Notes: generated from the letters alone by a model not told the origin. A DNA stretch of 12,112 nt from Bacteroidales bacterium (GCA_030638325.1 DAOWEV010000115.1:1-12112), one strand, 5' to 3'. Shown: positions 1 through 7,443, numbered from the stretch's first letter. Numbers and translations are program-made.

Positions 1-2373
1 AATCCCAAGACTGAAGGTGTCTAATGCCATGAAGTCGAGTTGCTTACGAAATTCTGTTTCGAAACCGTAATTGCGCGCATTTTCAACATTCTGATAAGAA
101 ATCTCCGGGTTAACGGCTATCGGGTTATCAACCATCTCTATCGGATCGATAAAGTTTTTATAGAATAACCCGATGTAGAATATTTCACCACTCCTCATAA
201 AATATTCGTACCGAAAATCTATATTATCAATGAGCGTCCTCTTCAGGTCGGGATTCCCCACGATGGTCGGGGCCACCGGGCTGAATGAGGCAAATGGTGC
301 AATTTCCCTGAAAGTAGGCCTGGAAAGGGTCCTGGTGTAAACCAGCCGGATATTCATATTATCACGGACACGCCAGATGAGGTTGATGGAAGGAAGGATA
401 TCGCTGTCATCCAGGATTCCTTTGTCAATACTTGTCTGTTTACTTTTGGATTCCATATAGCTTTTCTCATACCTGGCACCAAGCTCTAAGCTTATTTTTT
501 TCCCTAATGGTATATCCACCAGGAAATAGCCTGCGAAGACAGATTGATAACCATCATAGCTGTTTCTTTTATCAGTAGCATCCTGTACATACAAGCCATA
601 GTTTTCCCTGGTATCAGGATCATAGGCCGGGTTGTTTTGCCCAATATTGTTGTCATCCAGGTAATCAATCACATTGCCGTTATAATATTGTATTTGTGAC
701 AGGTAATTGATCTTATCCTCCCTGAATTCCCGGGTTTTGTATATATAGGCACCGCCGAACCTGAATTTGGATGCCCCGCCGAGAAAAGTAAAGGGCAGTT
801 CGAAGTTCAGCTTACTGTCAATATTGTTATCCTTCATGTTCCGGTTAAATCGGGATGGTACCTTATATTTGGAAGGGTTGATTTCAAACTGTGCCGCACC
901 CATGGCATCCGGGTAATAGCTGTTGGTAAAGAAGCGGAGGTCGGGTTCATTCAGCCCGGACAGTGAAAAGGATACGATCCAGTCTATCCTGAGCCTGGCT
1001 GCTGATTCAAAATAGTGATCTCCTTTCAGCTGGTTGGTAAGGATATACCTCTCCTGGAAGCCCAGTTCACGACTCTGAATATACATACCGATCTCATCGG
1101 AAGGCTTCTTGCCAAACTGGTAAAAGGCTGTCTTTAAACCCGAACGGTTATATAAAAGGATATAACCTAGTTTATGGCTGTCGGATAGCTTATAACTCAA
1201 ATTGACAAGCCAGCTCATCAATATGCTCCTTTTACCTGAAGTTTCATTGTATTGATTTTCAGTAGTCAGCGATGTAGCATCGACTTCTGTCAATTTATAA
1301 TACCCCCGTTCCCCATCATCATAATAATCATAAATAGTATTATAGCTGAAGCCAAAATTAAAGCCAAGCGGTTTACCAAAAAGCTTCGTCTGGTTCCCAA
1401 TGGAGAGGTTAATGCGATTATTTAAAAACGACTTCCTGGTTTCCGGTTCCATGATCTTGTTAAACGACATGGTAACGTCGTCAATAGCATCACGGTCGGT
1501 AGGGTACAAGGGAATATCAACAGGCCGCATCGGGAAATCACGCGTGCCGTCGTCAATACCCAGCCAATCTGTCTTCCCCCCTTCATAAGTAAGAAAATCT
1601 TTATTAAGGGATGAATTCAGGTTATATTCCAGGGAAACGGAAAATGTCAAGGCCAGCTTTTCAGGAAAATCTTTGGTTTTGATATCGATCAACCCTCCGG
1701 TAAATGGGTTGAGGGACGGAGAGAAGCTTTTATAAACAATAATGTTATCAATAACACTCGTTGGAAAAAGGTCCATCTCTACACTATTCCTCTCAGGGTC
1801 GAGACTGGGTATTTCACAACTGTTCAGAGTAGTAAGACTGTACCTGTCACCCAGGCCGCGGACATATACATACTTACCTCCTTCGACAGAAACGCCGGTT
1901 ACCCTGCCAATGGCCTCAGCCGCATCATTATCACCGCTTTTTGAGATCTGTTGAGATGATATCCCATCAATCAGGTTGGCGGATTTCTTTTGCATGGTCA
2001 GCAGGGCGGATTCAGTATTGCGTACTGCCTTTGCCGTGACTACTACCTCCTCCAACCCAAGCGAGACCGGATTAAGTTTTACATCCAACAGGGTAACTTC
2101 GTCTTTCTTCACTTCAACCCCGGTAATGACCTGAGTCTCATATGAGATAAAGGAGCATCTGAGGTCATATTTGCCGGGGTCTACACCTGTGATATTATAA
2201 TTGCCATCCAGGTCGGCCGATGAACCCTGGAAAGTATTCTGGATCATCACCGCCGCACCGATCAACTCCTCCCCGGTAGTCGCATCGGTAATTTTTCCTC
2301 TTATGTACCCTTCCTGGGAAAAGGCAATAATGGAAACAAGCATAAGCAGGAGAAAAGCAAGTTGCTTTTTCAT
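1..2373 (-). CDS. TonB-dependent outer-membrane receptor, partial (C-terminus outside window)
   Basis: An open frame of 791 codons runs from ATG at 2373 to base 1 with no stop, so the protein continues beyond the window. Residues 1-19 are a signal peptide (MKKQLAFLLLMLVSIIAFS, cleavage probably before QE). Residues about 22-110 form a carboxypeptidase-regulatory-like beta-sandwich (GKITDATTGEELIGA, DLDGNYNI, PGKYDLRCSFISYE). A segment EEVVVTAKA follows, then a plug domain at about 130-235 (AIGRVTGVSVEGGKYVYVRG, GLGDRYS, VIDNIIVYKSFSPSLNPFTG, then GLIDIKTKDFP). The rest is beta-barrel, including the family-typical LSRPTFREIAPF. Such receptors take up scarce ligands across the outer membrane using TonB energy. 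The substrate cannot be read from sequence. It lies downstream of the beta-helix lipoprotein on the same strand, and the two probably act together. No SusD-like gene is present. Family assignment is firm; ligand is unknown. Confidence 0.95.
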   Translation of the reverse strand, partial: MKKQLAFLLLMLVSIIAFSQEGYIRGKITDATTGEELIGAAVMIQNTFQGSSADLDGNYNITGVDPGKYDLRCSFISYETQVITGVEVKKDEVTLLDVKLNPVSLGLEEVVVTAKAVRNTESALLTMQKKSANLIDGISSQQISKSGDNDAAEAIGRVTGVSVEGGKYVYVRGLGDRYSLTTLNSCEIPSLDPERNSVEMDLFPTSVIDNIIVYKSFSPSLNPFTGGLIDIKTKDFPEKLALTFSVSLEYNLNSSLNKDFLTYEGGKTDWLGIDDGTRDFPMRPVDIPLYPTDRDAIDDVTMSFNKIMEPETRKSFLNNRINLSIGNQTKLFGKPLGFNFGFSYNTIYDYYDDGERGYYKLTEVDATSLTTENQYNETSGKRSILMSWLVNLSYKLSDSHKLGYILLYNRSGLKTAFYQFGKKPSDEIGMYIQSRELGFQERYILTNQLKGDHYFESAARLRIDWIVSFSLSGLNEPDLRFFTNSYYPDAMGAAQFEINPSKYKVPSRFNRNMKDNNIDSKLNFELPFTFLGGASKFRFGGAYIYKTREFREDKINYLSQIQYYNGNVIDYLDDNNIGQNNPAYDPDTRENYGLYVQDATDKRNSYDGYQSVFAGYFLVDIPLGKKISLELGARYEKSYMESKSKQTSIDKGILDDSDILPSINLIWRVRDNMNIRLVYTRTLSRPTFREIAPFASFSPVAPTIVGNPDLKRTLIDNIDFRYEYFMRSGEIFYIGLFYKNFIDPIEMVDNPIAVNPEISYQNVENARNYGFETEFRKQLDFMALDTFSLGI

Positions 2374-2524
2374 ATCTACCTGAATAACAATTAGTTTTGC
2401 CGGATCTGTCATGAGTTACCTGAAAGCTTGTCAAACATGTATATTATAAAGTAATAAAGCTGACAGGCCTCCCATACCTGTTGGGTGACTGCCAGCTTGA
2501 TTATATATTGATTGCCTGGCTTTC
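2374..2524 (-). other. gap between lipoprotein and receptor genes
   Basis: This 151-bp gap between the lipoprotein stop and the receptor start holds a stem-loop (listed separately) close to the lipoprotein stop. About 80 bp of AT-rich leader then precedes the receptor ATG. A fair but imperfect -7-like element (CATGTTTG, one mismatch to TAnnTTTG) lies on the minus strand at about 2441-2434. No coding signal was seen apart from out-of-frame shadows of the receptor. Confidence 0.5.
2457..2498 (-). terminator. stem-loop after the lipoprotein gene, possible attenuator/terminator
   Basis: AAGCTGACAG at 2457-2466 pairs with CTGCCAGCTT at 2489-2498 at 9 of 10 positions; the tenth is a possible G-U pair in RNA. 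An inner CCC/GGG pairing (2471-2473 with 2483-2485) sits inside the loop. Read on the minus strand it lies about 27 nt after the lipoprotein stop and is followed by a T-rich stretch (TTTATTACTTTATAA). It could end most transcripts after the lipoprotein, allow partial read-through into the receptor gene, or stabilise the upstream mRNA. The pairing is seen; the function is inferred. Confidence 0.5.
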
Positions 2525-3880
2525 TTATTTTCCTGAAAAGTATTTTGTCCAACCTTCAGCCCAGTTGGTTGAGCCGAAAGCGCCCTTATAATTTACCTGA
2601 TCAAACCACCCGTCATCATAGGGGGCAAGGTTATCAGTCTGCGGGTTGGACGGTACCGGGTTGCTGCTACTGATGCCGGGATCAGATACGATATTATTAG
2701 CTGACTCGAAATGGGCTGCAAAAGCTTCAACGGCGGCGATGGAATCGGCTGGACTGGCTCCGGGGCCGGAAACCTTAAAGATGCCTTCGCCCGTGCCATC
2801 GGCAACATTCCAGAATACATTGTTATTCAGTGACAGATTGCCATCAACAAATTGCTTATAGCTATCCTGGTCTGATTCCAGGTTTTCAATATCGATACCT
2901 TTACTCTGGTCAGAGAAAATGGAGTTTGAGTAATGCCCACCTGCGTTATCACGAAAGGTAATGACACGTTTACCTGCATCAGCACCACGGCCGAAATACG
3001 TTGCATTATATATATTAGGTATAGCATAGGGTTCACCTGTTTCCGGATCGGTGCCTCCGTCATGTTCACCCAGCCTGTCTCCGTCATTTGGATCCTGAAT
3101 AGCGTACCAGAACTGCCCTAAGCCACGATAACCTTCATCGTAATCAAAGCTGTCATCACCGCAATAAGCTACCAGGATATGTTTCAGGCGGGGTTTGCCA
3201 CCGAAGAACTCGACACCGTCATCTTTGTTGGCAATGACTTCAACATATTCGATGCTTGTTCCACTTCCTACACCACCCAGGGTGAGGCCATTGATTTCAT
3301 TACCTTCACCGATGTCGGTACCGCCATGGCGGAGGGATACATATTTCAGTATTCCTGAGTTATCATCATCAGTAACACCACCATATCGTCCCCTGGCCTC
3401 GTTGGTAGGAATGCCTTCAATCTGACTTTCTCCAGGGCTTGAATTCAACCTGGCTTTGCCAAGAATGATCAATCCCCCCCAGAGGCCCCTGTCGGTCTTA
3501 CCGAGAGAGCCATTCAAATCATCAGCTTCAGCAGTCATGACGATTGGGCTGTCAGCTGTTCCCTCAGCGATGATCTTTCCTCCCCTGGTTACAATCAGAG
3601 CACTGGCACTTTCTCCTTGTCCGGGCTTACCTTTGATGACACACCCGTGCTCAATTGTTAGAACCTGTCCATCATTAATAAAAACAAACCCGTCGAGTAA
3701 ATAAGTTTTTCCTGTTTTCCAGGTTGTGGTTCCTGTACCGGATCCATCATCTTTAATGGTATATTCATCTGGTTCCGGCGGCGGTTCCGGTTCGTCATCG
3801 TCCTTCTTGCAAGCATTGAAAAGAACCAGTAAGCTGGCGGTCATCAAAAGAACTGCCAATCGAATGTTAAATTTTTTCAT
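2525..3880 (-). CDS. Surface-type lipoprotein with right-handed beta-helix, partner of TonB-dependent receptor
   Basis: 451 residues. The N-terminus is a lipoprotein signal ending LFNAC, with the lipidated cysteine at residue 24. The following KKDDDE resembles the acidic export signal that sends Bacteroidota lipoproteins to the cell surface. A linker rich in proline and glutamate (about 30-38) leads into a repetitive Gly/Asn/Asp-rich domain with beta-helix character: GLWGGLIILGKA, YVSLRHGGTDIG, then NEINGLTLGGVGSGTSIEYV and DDGVEFFGG. A conserved-looking acidic patch CGDDSFDYDEG could bind metal. No catalytic motif is recognised and no type IX secretion tail is seen. Homologues are, from memory, often labelled 'multidrug transporter', which does not fit a lipoprotein without membrane helices. 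The gene precedes the receptor gene and is divergent from a two-component system, suggesting a surface ligand-capture role (inference). ATG at 3880 has an A-rich leader without a clear ribosome site, normal for the phylum. Confidence 0.9.
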   Translation of the reverse strand: MKKFNIRLAVLLMTASLLVLFNACKKDDDEPEPPPEPDEYTIKDDGSGTGTTTWKTGKTYLLDGFVFINDGQVLTIEHGCVIKGKPGQGESASALIVTRGGKIIAEGTADSPIVMTAEADDLNGSLGKTDRGLWGGLIILGKARLNSSPGESQIEGIPTNEARGRYGGVTDDDNSGILKYVSLRHGGTDIGEGNEINGLTLGGVGSGTSIEYVEVIANKDDGVEFFGGKPRLKHILVAYCGDDSFDYDEGYRGLGQFWYAIQDPNDGDRLGEHDGGTDPETGEPYAIPNIYNATYFGRGADAGKRVITFRDNAGGHYSNSIFSDQSKGIDIENLESDQDSYKQFVDGNLSLNNNVFWNVADGTGEGIFKVSGPGASPADSIAAVEAFAAHFESANNIVSDPGISSSNPVPSNPQTDNLAPYDDGWFDQVNYKGAFGSTNWAEGWTKYFSGK

Positions 3881-3957
3881 TTTGAATAGGTTTTGGTTTT
3901 AAATTACTTTGTATTTAATTGACAAGGCAAAGAAATCCATCTTAACTATATTCAGGA

Positions 3958-4001
3958 TTAACTTAATTTTACTTTTATGTTAATTTTGACTTAACAGTAT
4001 T
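3958..4001. promoter_or_regulatory. four direct repeats at 11-bp spacing, candidate PhoB/OmpR-type operator
   Basis: TTAACTT, TTACTTT, TTAATTT and TTAACAG begin at 3958, 3969, 3980 and 3991, exactly 11 bp apart, each a seven-base word plus a four-base spacer. PhoB/OmpR-family regulators bind such tandem half-sites (the E. coli Pho box has the same 7+4 layout). The array lies about 22 bp upstream of the minus-strand -7-like element at 3935-3928, so it would cover the -33 zone of the lipoprotein/receptor promoter. It also covers the plus-strand -7-like element at 3981-3988. The adjacent regulator is the obvious candidate to bind. AT-richness makes chance matches possible. Confidence 0.45.
3981..3988 (+). 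promoter_or_regulatory. -7-like element for the two-component genes
   Basis: TAATTTTG matches the Bacteroidota -7 pattern TAnnTTTG exactly and points toward the response regulator. No convincing -33 TTG lies about 20 bp upstream, so the promoter may depend on an activator or be weak. It overlaps the 11-bp repeat array. A transcript from here would carry a leader of about 150 nt containing the heptad repeat. Confidence 0.35.
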
Positions 4002-4054
4002 AATATTAACTTTACACTCAGCATCTAACCTCAATAATTCATGAGTTAATGAGG

Positions 4055-4127
4055 AGTTGAAAGTTATAAAGTTGAAAGTTGAAAGTTATAAAGTTGAAGG
4101 TTGAAAGTTATAAAGTTGAAAGTTGAA
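4055..4127 (+). repeat. tandem heptad repeat upstream of the response regulator (AGTTGAA type)
   Basis: AGTTGAA units alternate with an eight-base variant AGTTATAA. From 4070 the order is two heptads plus one octamer, a 22-bp higher unit (4070-4091, 4092-4113, then a partial copy ending at 4127). One heptad and one octamer precede it at 4055-4069. Only one substitution (GGTTGAA at 4099) breaks the first two units. The array ends 19 bp before the preferred start of the regulator. It resembles the AGTTGAG module in the other two repeat blocks of this window. Confidence 0.9.
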
Positions 4128-4146
4128 AGATAAAACCCAACAGGAT

Positions 4147-4836
4147 ATGGATAGCCGGAATCTTGAAATCCTTCTTGTAGATGATGAAAAGGATGTGCTG
4201 GATTTCCTTAAGTATAATTTTGAAAAGGAAGGATTTACAGTGTATACTGCCAGTGATGGAGAATCTGGTAAATCGATGGCTAAAAAGATTAAACCCGATC
4301 TCATTATCCTGGACGTCATGATGCCCGGCATCGATGGGGTGGAAGTTTGCAGGGAGCTCAGGGAAATGCCACAGATGGATGATACCCTGATCATCTTTCT
4401 GACCGCCCGTGGGGAGGATTATTCCGAGATAGCAGGTTTTGAGGTTGGCGCTGATGATTACATAACCAAACCAATCAGGCCCAGGGTCCTTATAGCGCGT
4501 ACTAAAGCCCTTCTTAAAAGAAAGCTTAAGAGCGCCCCGGAAAGAAACCTTATTGAAACGGATAAGATTTTTATTGATAAGGACAAAAGGGAAGTAATTA
4601 TTGATACAAAAACTATCCATCTCCCCAGGATTGAGTTTGATCTTCTTGTAATAATGGCTTCCATTCCCGGAAGGATCTTTTCACGTGATGAATTGTATCT
4701 CAAGATATGGGGAACAGAAGTGGTTGTTGGCGACAGGACCCTGGATGTGCATATCCGGAAGCTGCGTGAAAAGATCGGAACCCACCTGATCAAGACCATT
4801 AAGGGGGTTGGTTATGGGTTTCAGGATAAAAGATAA
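4147..4836 (+). CDS. OmpR/PhoB-family response regulator
   Basis: 229 residues from ATG at 4147. Receiver domain about 6-120: acidic pair D12/D13, phospho-acceptor D56 in LDVMMPG, T86 in FLTAR and K108 in ITKP are all present. A winged-helix DNA-binding domain fills about 130-227, with recognition-helix region DRTLDVHIRKLREKIG and C-terminal IKTIKGVGYGF. It probably binds tandem direct repeats and controls genes after phosphorylation by the kinase encoded seven bases downstream. The frame stays open upstream to a TTG at 4123, but that TTG is part of a tandem repeat. The ATG gives the usual five to six residues before the receiver strand, so I chose it. It resembles PhoB more than other OmpR members, but sequence alone does not prove a phosphate role. 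The target may be the divergent lipoprotein/receptor pair. Confidence 0.93.
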   Translation: MDSRNLEILLVDDEKDVLDFLKYNFEKEGFTVYTASDGESGKSMAKKIKPDLIILDVMMPGIDGVEVCRELREMPQMDDTLIIFLTARGEDYSEIAGFEVGADDYITKPIRPRVLIARTKALLKRKLKSAPERNLIETDKIFIDKDKREVIIDTKTIHLPRIEFDLLVIMASIPGRIFSRDELYLKIWGTEVVVGDRTLDVHIRKLREKIGTHLIKTIKGVGYGFQDKR

Positions 4837-4843
4837 AAGAAAT

Positions 4844-5890
4844 ATGAAGAACCCAACCCCGATATTAGTTGCACGGATTGCCGCGCTTGCCGTTTCAACC
4901 ATTATGCTGATCATTTTAATTTTCATCAGGATATTTTTCCCTGATGAACTGAGCTGGCTCTTTGTGTTACTTATTCCACTAATCATATTTGTTGCAGGCT
5001 ATTTTATCTTTTCCTATTCCATTGAGTACTTTATCTATAGGAAGATCAAACTTATCTATAAAACGATTTACGAAACAAAATCGCCCCAAAAGAGTAAACC
5101 CGGGAAATTAAGGTTGAAGGATGATATTATTGAAGATACAGCACAGGAAGTGTTAGCATGGAAAAAGGGCAAAGAGATGGAACAGCATAAGATGAGAAAC
5201 ATGGAAACCTTCCGTAAAGATTTTCTGGGGAATGTTTTCCATGAGCTTAAAACTCCTGTCTTTAATATACAGGGTTACCTTGACACACTTCTTGAAGGGG
5301 GGCTCAAGGATGAGAAAATCAATAAAAAGTTCCTTAAGAGAGCAAATAAGAACGTAAAACGCATAGCAAATATCGTGAGCGACCTGCAGTTGATCGCAAA
5401 CCTTGAAGATGGCAGTTTTTCTCTCCATGAAAAGAAGTTCAATATTTGCAAGCTGGCTGAGGAAGTTATGGAATCACTGGAGATCCGGGCAGAAAAAAAG
5501 AAAATAAAGCTTGAATATAAAGAAGGATGTAAAAAATCATTTTATGTAATGGCCGACCGGGAAATGATACAGCAGGTCATGACGAACCTGATCACCAATT
5601 CTATTAAATACGGTAATGAAGGAGGGAAAACATTGACCGGCCTTTACGACATGAATAAAGTTATACTGGTTGAAGTGACTGACAGCGGGATTGGCATTGA
5701 AAAGAAACATTTGCCCAGGATATTTGAGCGTTTTTACAGGGTCGATAAAAACCGCTCACGTGAACAGGGCGGTTCCGGACTGGGTTTGTCCATCGTTAAA
5801 CATATTGTTGAAAGTCACGGCCAGTCCATCAATGTCAGGAGCACACCCGGTGTTGGTTCTACCTTCGGTTTTACTCTTAAAAAAGTGTAG
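4844..5890 (+). CDS. PhoR-like membrane sensor histidine kinase
   Basis: 348 residues from ATG at 4844. Two membrane helices (about 8-32 and 38-58) are joined by only a few polar residues (FPDELS), so there is almost no periplasmic sensor. No PAS domain is evident. A linker (about 60-120) leads to the phospho-acceptor domain with H133 in FHELKTP. The ATP-binding domain follows: N-box QQVMTNLITNSIKYG, G1 DSGIGI, F-box RIFERFYRVDK, G2 GGSGLGLSIVKHIVESHG. It should phosphorylate D56 of the regulator encoded seven bases upstream. TTG at 4808 and ATG at 4814 are in-frame earlier starts that would overlap the regulator gene; ATG 4844 gives a typical short N-terminus. As with E. coli PhoR, the small exposed loop hints that the signal comes from the membrane or a partner protein (inference). 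Confidence 0.93.
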   Translation: MKNPTPILVARIAALAVSTIMLIILIFIRIFFPDELSWLFVLLIPLIIFVAGYFIFSYSIEYFIYRKIKLIYKTIYETKSPQKSKPGKLRLKDDIIEDTAQEVLAWKKGKEMEQHKMRNMETFRKDFLGNVFHELKTPVFNIQGYLDTLLEGGLKDEKINKKFLKRANKNVKRIANIVSDLQLIANLEDGSFSLHEKKFNICKLAEEVMESLEIRAEKKKIKLEYKEGCKKSFYVMADREMIQQVMTNLITNSIKYGNEGGKTLTGLYDMNKVILVEVTDSGIGIEKKHLPRIFERFYRVDKNRSREQGGSGLGLSIVKHIVESHGQSINVRSTPGVGSTFGFTLKKV

Positions 5891-5953
5891 TACACAAAGT
5901 AGTTCAGAGTTTTCAGGGTATTCTGCCGGGTTTTCTCATTTACACGGATTTTA

Positions 5954-5961
5954 TATTTTTG
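5954..5961 (+). promoter_or_regulatory. -7 promoter element upstream of lpdA
   Basis: TATTTTTG fits the Bacteroidota -7 pattern TAnnTTTG exactly and is followed by GCA, a common context. A weak -33 candidate TTTTC lies at 5931-5935, about 19 bp upstream. The resulting leader of about 80 nt contains a small perfect stem (GTGC, loop CAAT, GCAC at about 5999-6010). The gap 5891-6047 holds no supported gene and no clear terminator for the kinase gene. Confidence 0.5.
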
Positions 5962-6047
5962 CAGCGCAAAGCGGCAAACGTAAGGCGGGCAAACCAGTGT
6001 GCCAATGCACCAGGTACTGAAAATTATAGTTTGAAACAAGTTAAAAA

Positions 6048-7439
6048 ATGAAATACGATCTTATTGTTATCGGAAGTGGCCCGGGCGGCTATGTTGCAGC
6101 CATCAGGGCATCACAGTTAGGATTGAAAACTGCTGTGATTGAAAGAGCGGAACTGGGAGGTATCTGCCTCAACTGGGGATGTATCCCTACCAAAGCCCTG
6201 TTGAAAAGCGCCCAGGTCTATAATTATGCATCACATGCTGCAAATTACGGTGTGAAAATAGATGGGCCTGTAACACCTGATATTGTGGCCATGGTGAACC
6301 GTAGCCGTGAGGTGGCCAAAAATATGAGCGCCGGCATCCAATACCTGTTCAAAAAGAACAAAATAGAGCATATCCAGGGTACGGCAGTGATCCTGCCCGG
6401 TAAGAAAGTCAGGGTTACTGATGATGAGGGAAAGGCAACGGAATACAACGCCAACCATATTATCATCGCTACCGGATCCCGCTCCAGGGAACTCCCTAAC
6501 CTTACACAGGACGGAAAAAAGATCATCGGCTACCGGGAAGCTATGACACTTAAAAAACAGCCCGGGAAGATGGTAGTAGTTGGCTCCGGAGCCATTGGCT
6601 CTGAATTTGCCTGGTTCTATAATTCTATCGGAACGGAAGTTACGCTTGTAGAGCTTTTACCGAATGTTGTACCCTTAGAAGATGAGGATGTGTCAAAGCA
6701 ATTAGGACGGAGCTTTAAGAAAGCCGGCATGAAAGTGATGGTGGCAACCACAGTGGAAAAGGTTGATACCAAAGGAAGAGGCTGTAAGGTCACGGTCAAA
6801 GGCAAAAAGGGCGAAGAACTTATCAATTGTGATATTGTACTGTCGGCGGTTGGCATCAAGTCCAACATTGAAAACCTGGGACTAAAAGAAGTCGGCATTG
6901 AGGTTGAAAATGATAAAATCAGAGTCGATGAATATTACCGGACAGGCGTTGAGGGCTATTATGCCATAGGAGATATTGTGCCCGGCCCGGCACTGGCACA
7001 TGTTGCCTCTCATGAAGGCATCACCTGTGTGGAGAAGATCGCAGGACTGGATCCGGAGCCCATCGACTATGGCAACACTCCAGCCTGTACTTACACAAAC
7101 CCTGAAGTGGCTTCAGTAGGTATGACCGAAAAGCAGGCCAAAGAAGCCGGTTATGAAATCAAGGTCGGTAAGTTCCCTTATACTGCTTCCGGAAAAGCCA
7201 GCGCTGCCGGTAACAAAGACGGATTCATCAAGGTGATCTTCGATGCTAAATACGGAGAATGGCTGGGCGCTCACATGGTTGGGGATAATGTGACGGAGAT
7301 GATCGCCGAAGCTGTTGTCGCCAGAAAACTGGAAACCACAAGTCATGAGATCATTAAGACCGTACACCCACATCCGACTATGTCGGAGGCCGTCATGGAA
7401 GCCGTTGCCGCCGCTTATGGTGAAGTCATCCATATTTAG
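6048..7439 (+). CDS. lpdA: Dihydrolipoyl dehydrogenase (E3)
   Basis: 463 residues, full length for the family. It reoxidises dihydrolipoamide on lipoyl proteins with NAD+, serving pyruvate/2-oxoacid dehydrogenase complexes or the glycine cleavage system in the cytoplasm. The FAD-binding GSGPGGYVAAIRASQLG lies at 9-25. The redox disulfide is C40/C45 in GGICLNWGCIPTK. A second Rossmann motif GSGAIGSEFAWFY (about 185) binds NAD. YYAIGDI contacts FAD, and the C-terminal HPHPTMSE gives the catalytic base pair H442/E447. No E1, E2 or glycine-cleavage gene is nearby, so the partner complex is unknown. A mercuric or glutathione reductase is excluded by the CLNWGC spacing together with the HPHPT tail. 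It probably shares a transcript with the epimerase gene four bases downstream. Confidence 0.97.
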   Translation: MKYDLIVIGSGPGGYVAAIRASQLGLKTAVIERAELGGICLNWGCIPTKALLKSAQVYNYASHAANYGVKIDGPVTPDIVAMVNRSREVAKNMSAGIQYLFKKNKIEHIQGTAVILPGKKVRVTDDEGKATEYNANHIIIATGSRSRELPNLTQDGKKIIGYREAMTLKKQPGKMVVVGSGAIGSEFAWFYNSIGTEVTLVELLPNVVPLEDEDVSKQLGRSFKKAGMKVMVATTVEKVDTKGRGCKVTVKGKKGEELINCDIVLSAVGIKSNIENLGLKEVGIEVENDKIRVDEYYRTGVEGYYAIGDIVPGPALAHVASHEGITCVEKIAGLDPEPIDYGNTPACTYTNPEVASVGMTEKQAKEAGYEIKVGKFPYTASGKASAAGNKDGFIKVIFDAKYGEWLGAHMVGDNVTEMIAEAVVARKLETTSHEIIKTVHPHPTMSEAVMEAVAAAYGEVIHI

Positions 7440-7443
7440 AGAA

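Larger units (their letters stand above)
3881..4146. promoter_or_regulatory. divergent control region between lipoprotein/receptor and two-component genes
   Basis: This 266-bp, very AT-rich region separates the minus-strand lipoprotein/receptor pair from the plus-strand regulator/kinase pair. Two parts are visible. The first, about 3900-4015, holds many TTAA words, four of them in an 11-bp series. The second, 4055-4127, is a tandem heptad repeat. A plus-strand -7-like element TAATTTTG at 3981-3988 fits the Bacteroidota TAnnTTTG pattern. On the minus strand TTTCTTTG (3935-3928) fits with one mismatch. Neither has a clear -33 TTG. Start points cannot be fixed from sequence alone. Confidence 0.55.

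Noticed and set aside
2195..2434. Minus-strand 79-codon frame covering the start of the receptor
   Set aside because: It is a shifted frame of the receptor's signal peptide and regulatory-like domain; the receptor frame has strong family motifs.
2525..3880. Type IX secretion C-terminal sorting domain on the lipoprotein
   Set aside because: The C-terminus (ending in WAEGWTKYFSGK) lacks the typical sorting-domain pattern, and the protein already carries a lipobox.
4108..4620. Minus-strand open frame of 170 codons opposite the response regulator
   Set aside because: It lies wholly antisense to a clear receiver/winged-helix gene, has no recognisable domain, and part of it is translated repeat.
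4808..4843. Earlier TTG/ATG starts for the histidine kinase
   Set aside because: They would add residues overlapping the regulator's end and give a charged stretch before the first membrane helix; ATG 4844 is more typical.
5691..6020. Plus-strand 109-codon frame across the kinase end and the lpdA leader
   Set aside because: Its first two thirds are a shifted frame of the kinase ATP-binding motifs, and the rest crosses a promoter-like leader; no domain is seen.
7315..7443. Upstream extension of the epimerase frame into lpdA
   Set aside because: The extra residues are a shifted frame of the lpdA C-terminus; the epimerase family starts at about the ATG at 7444.
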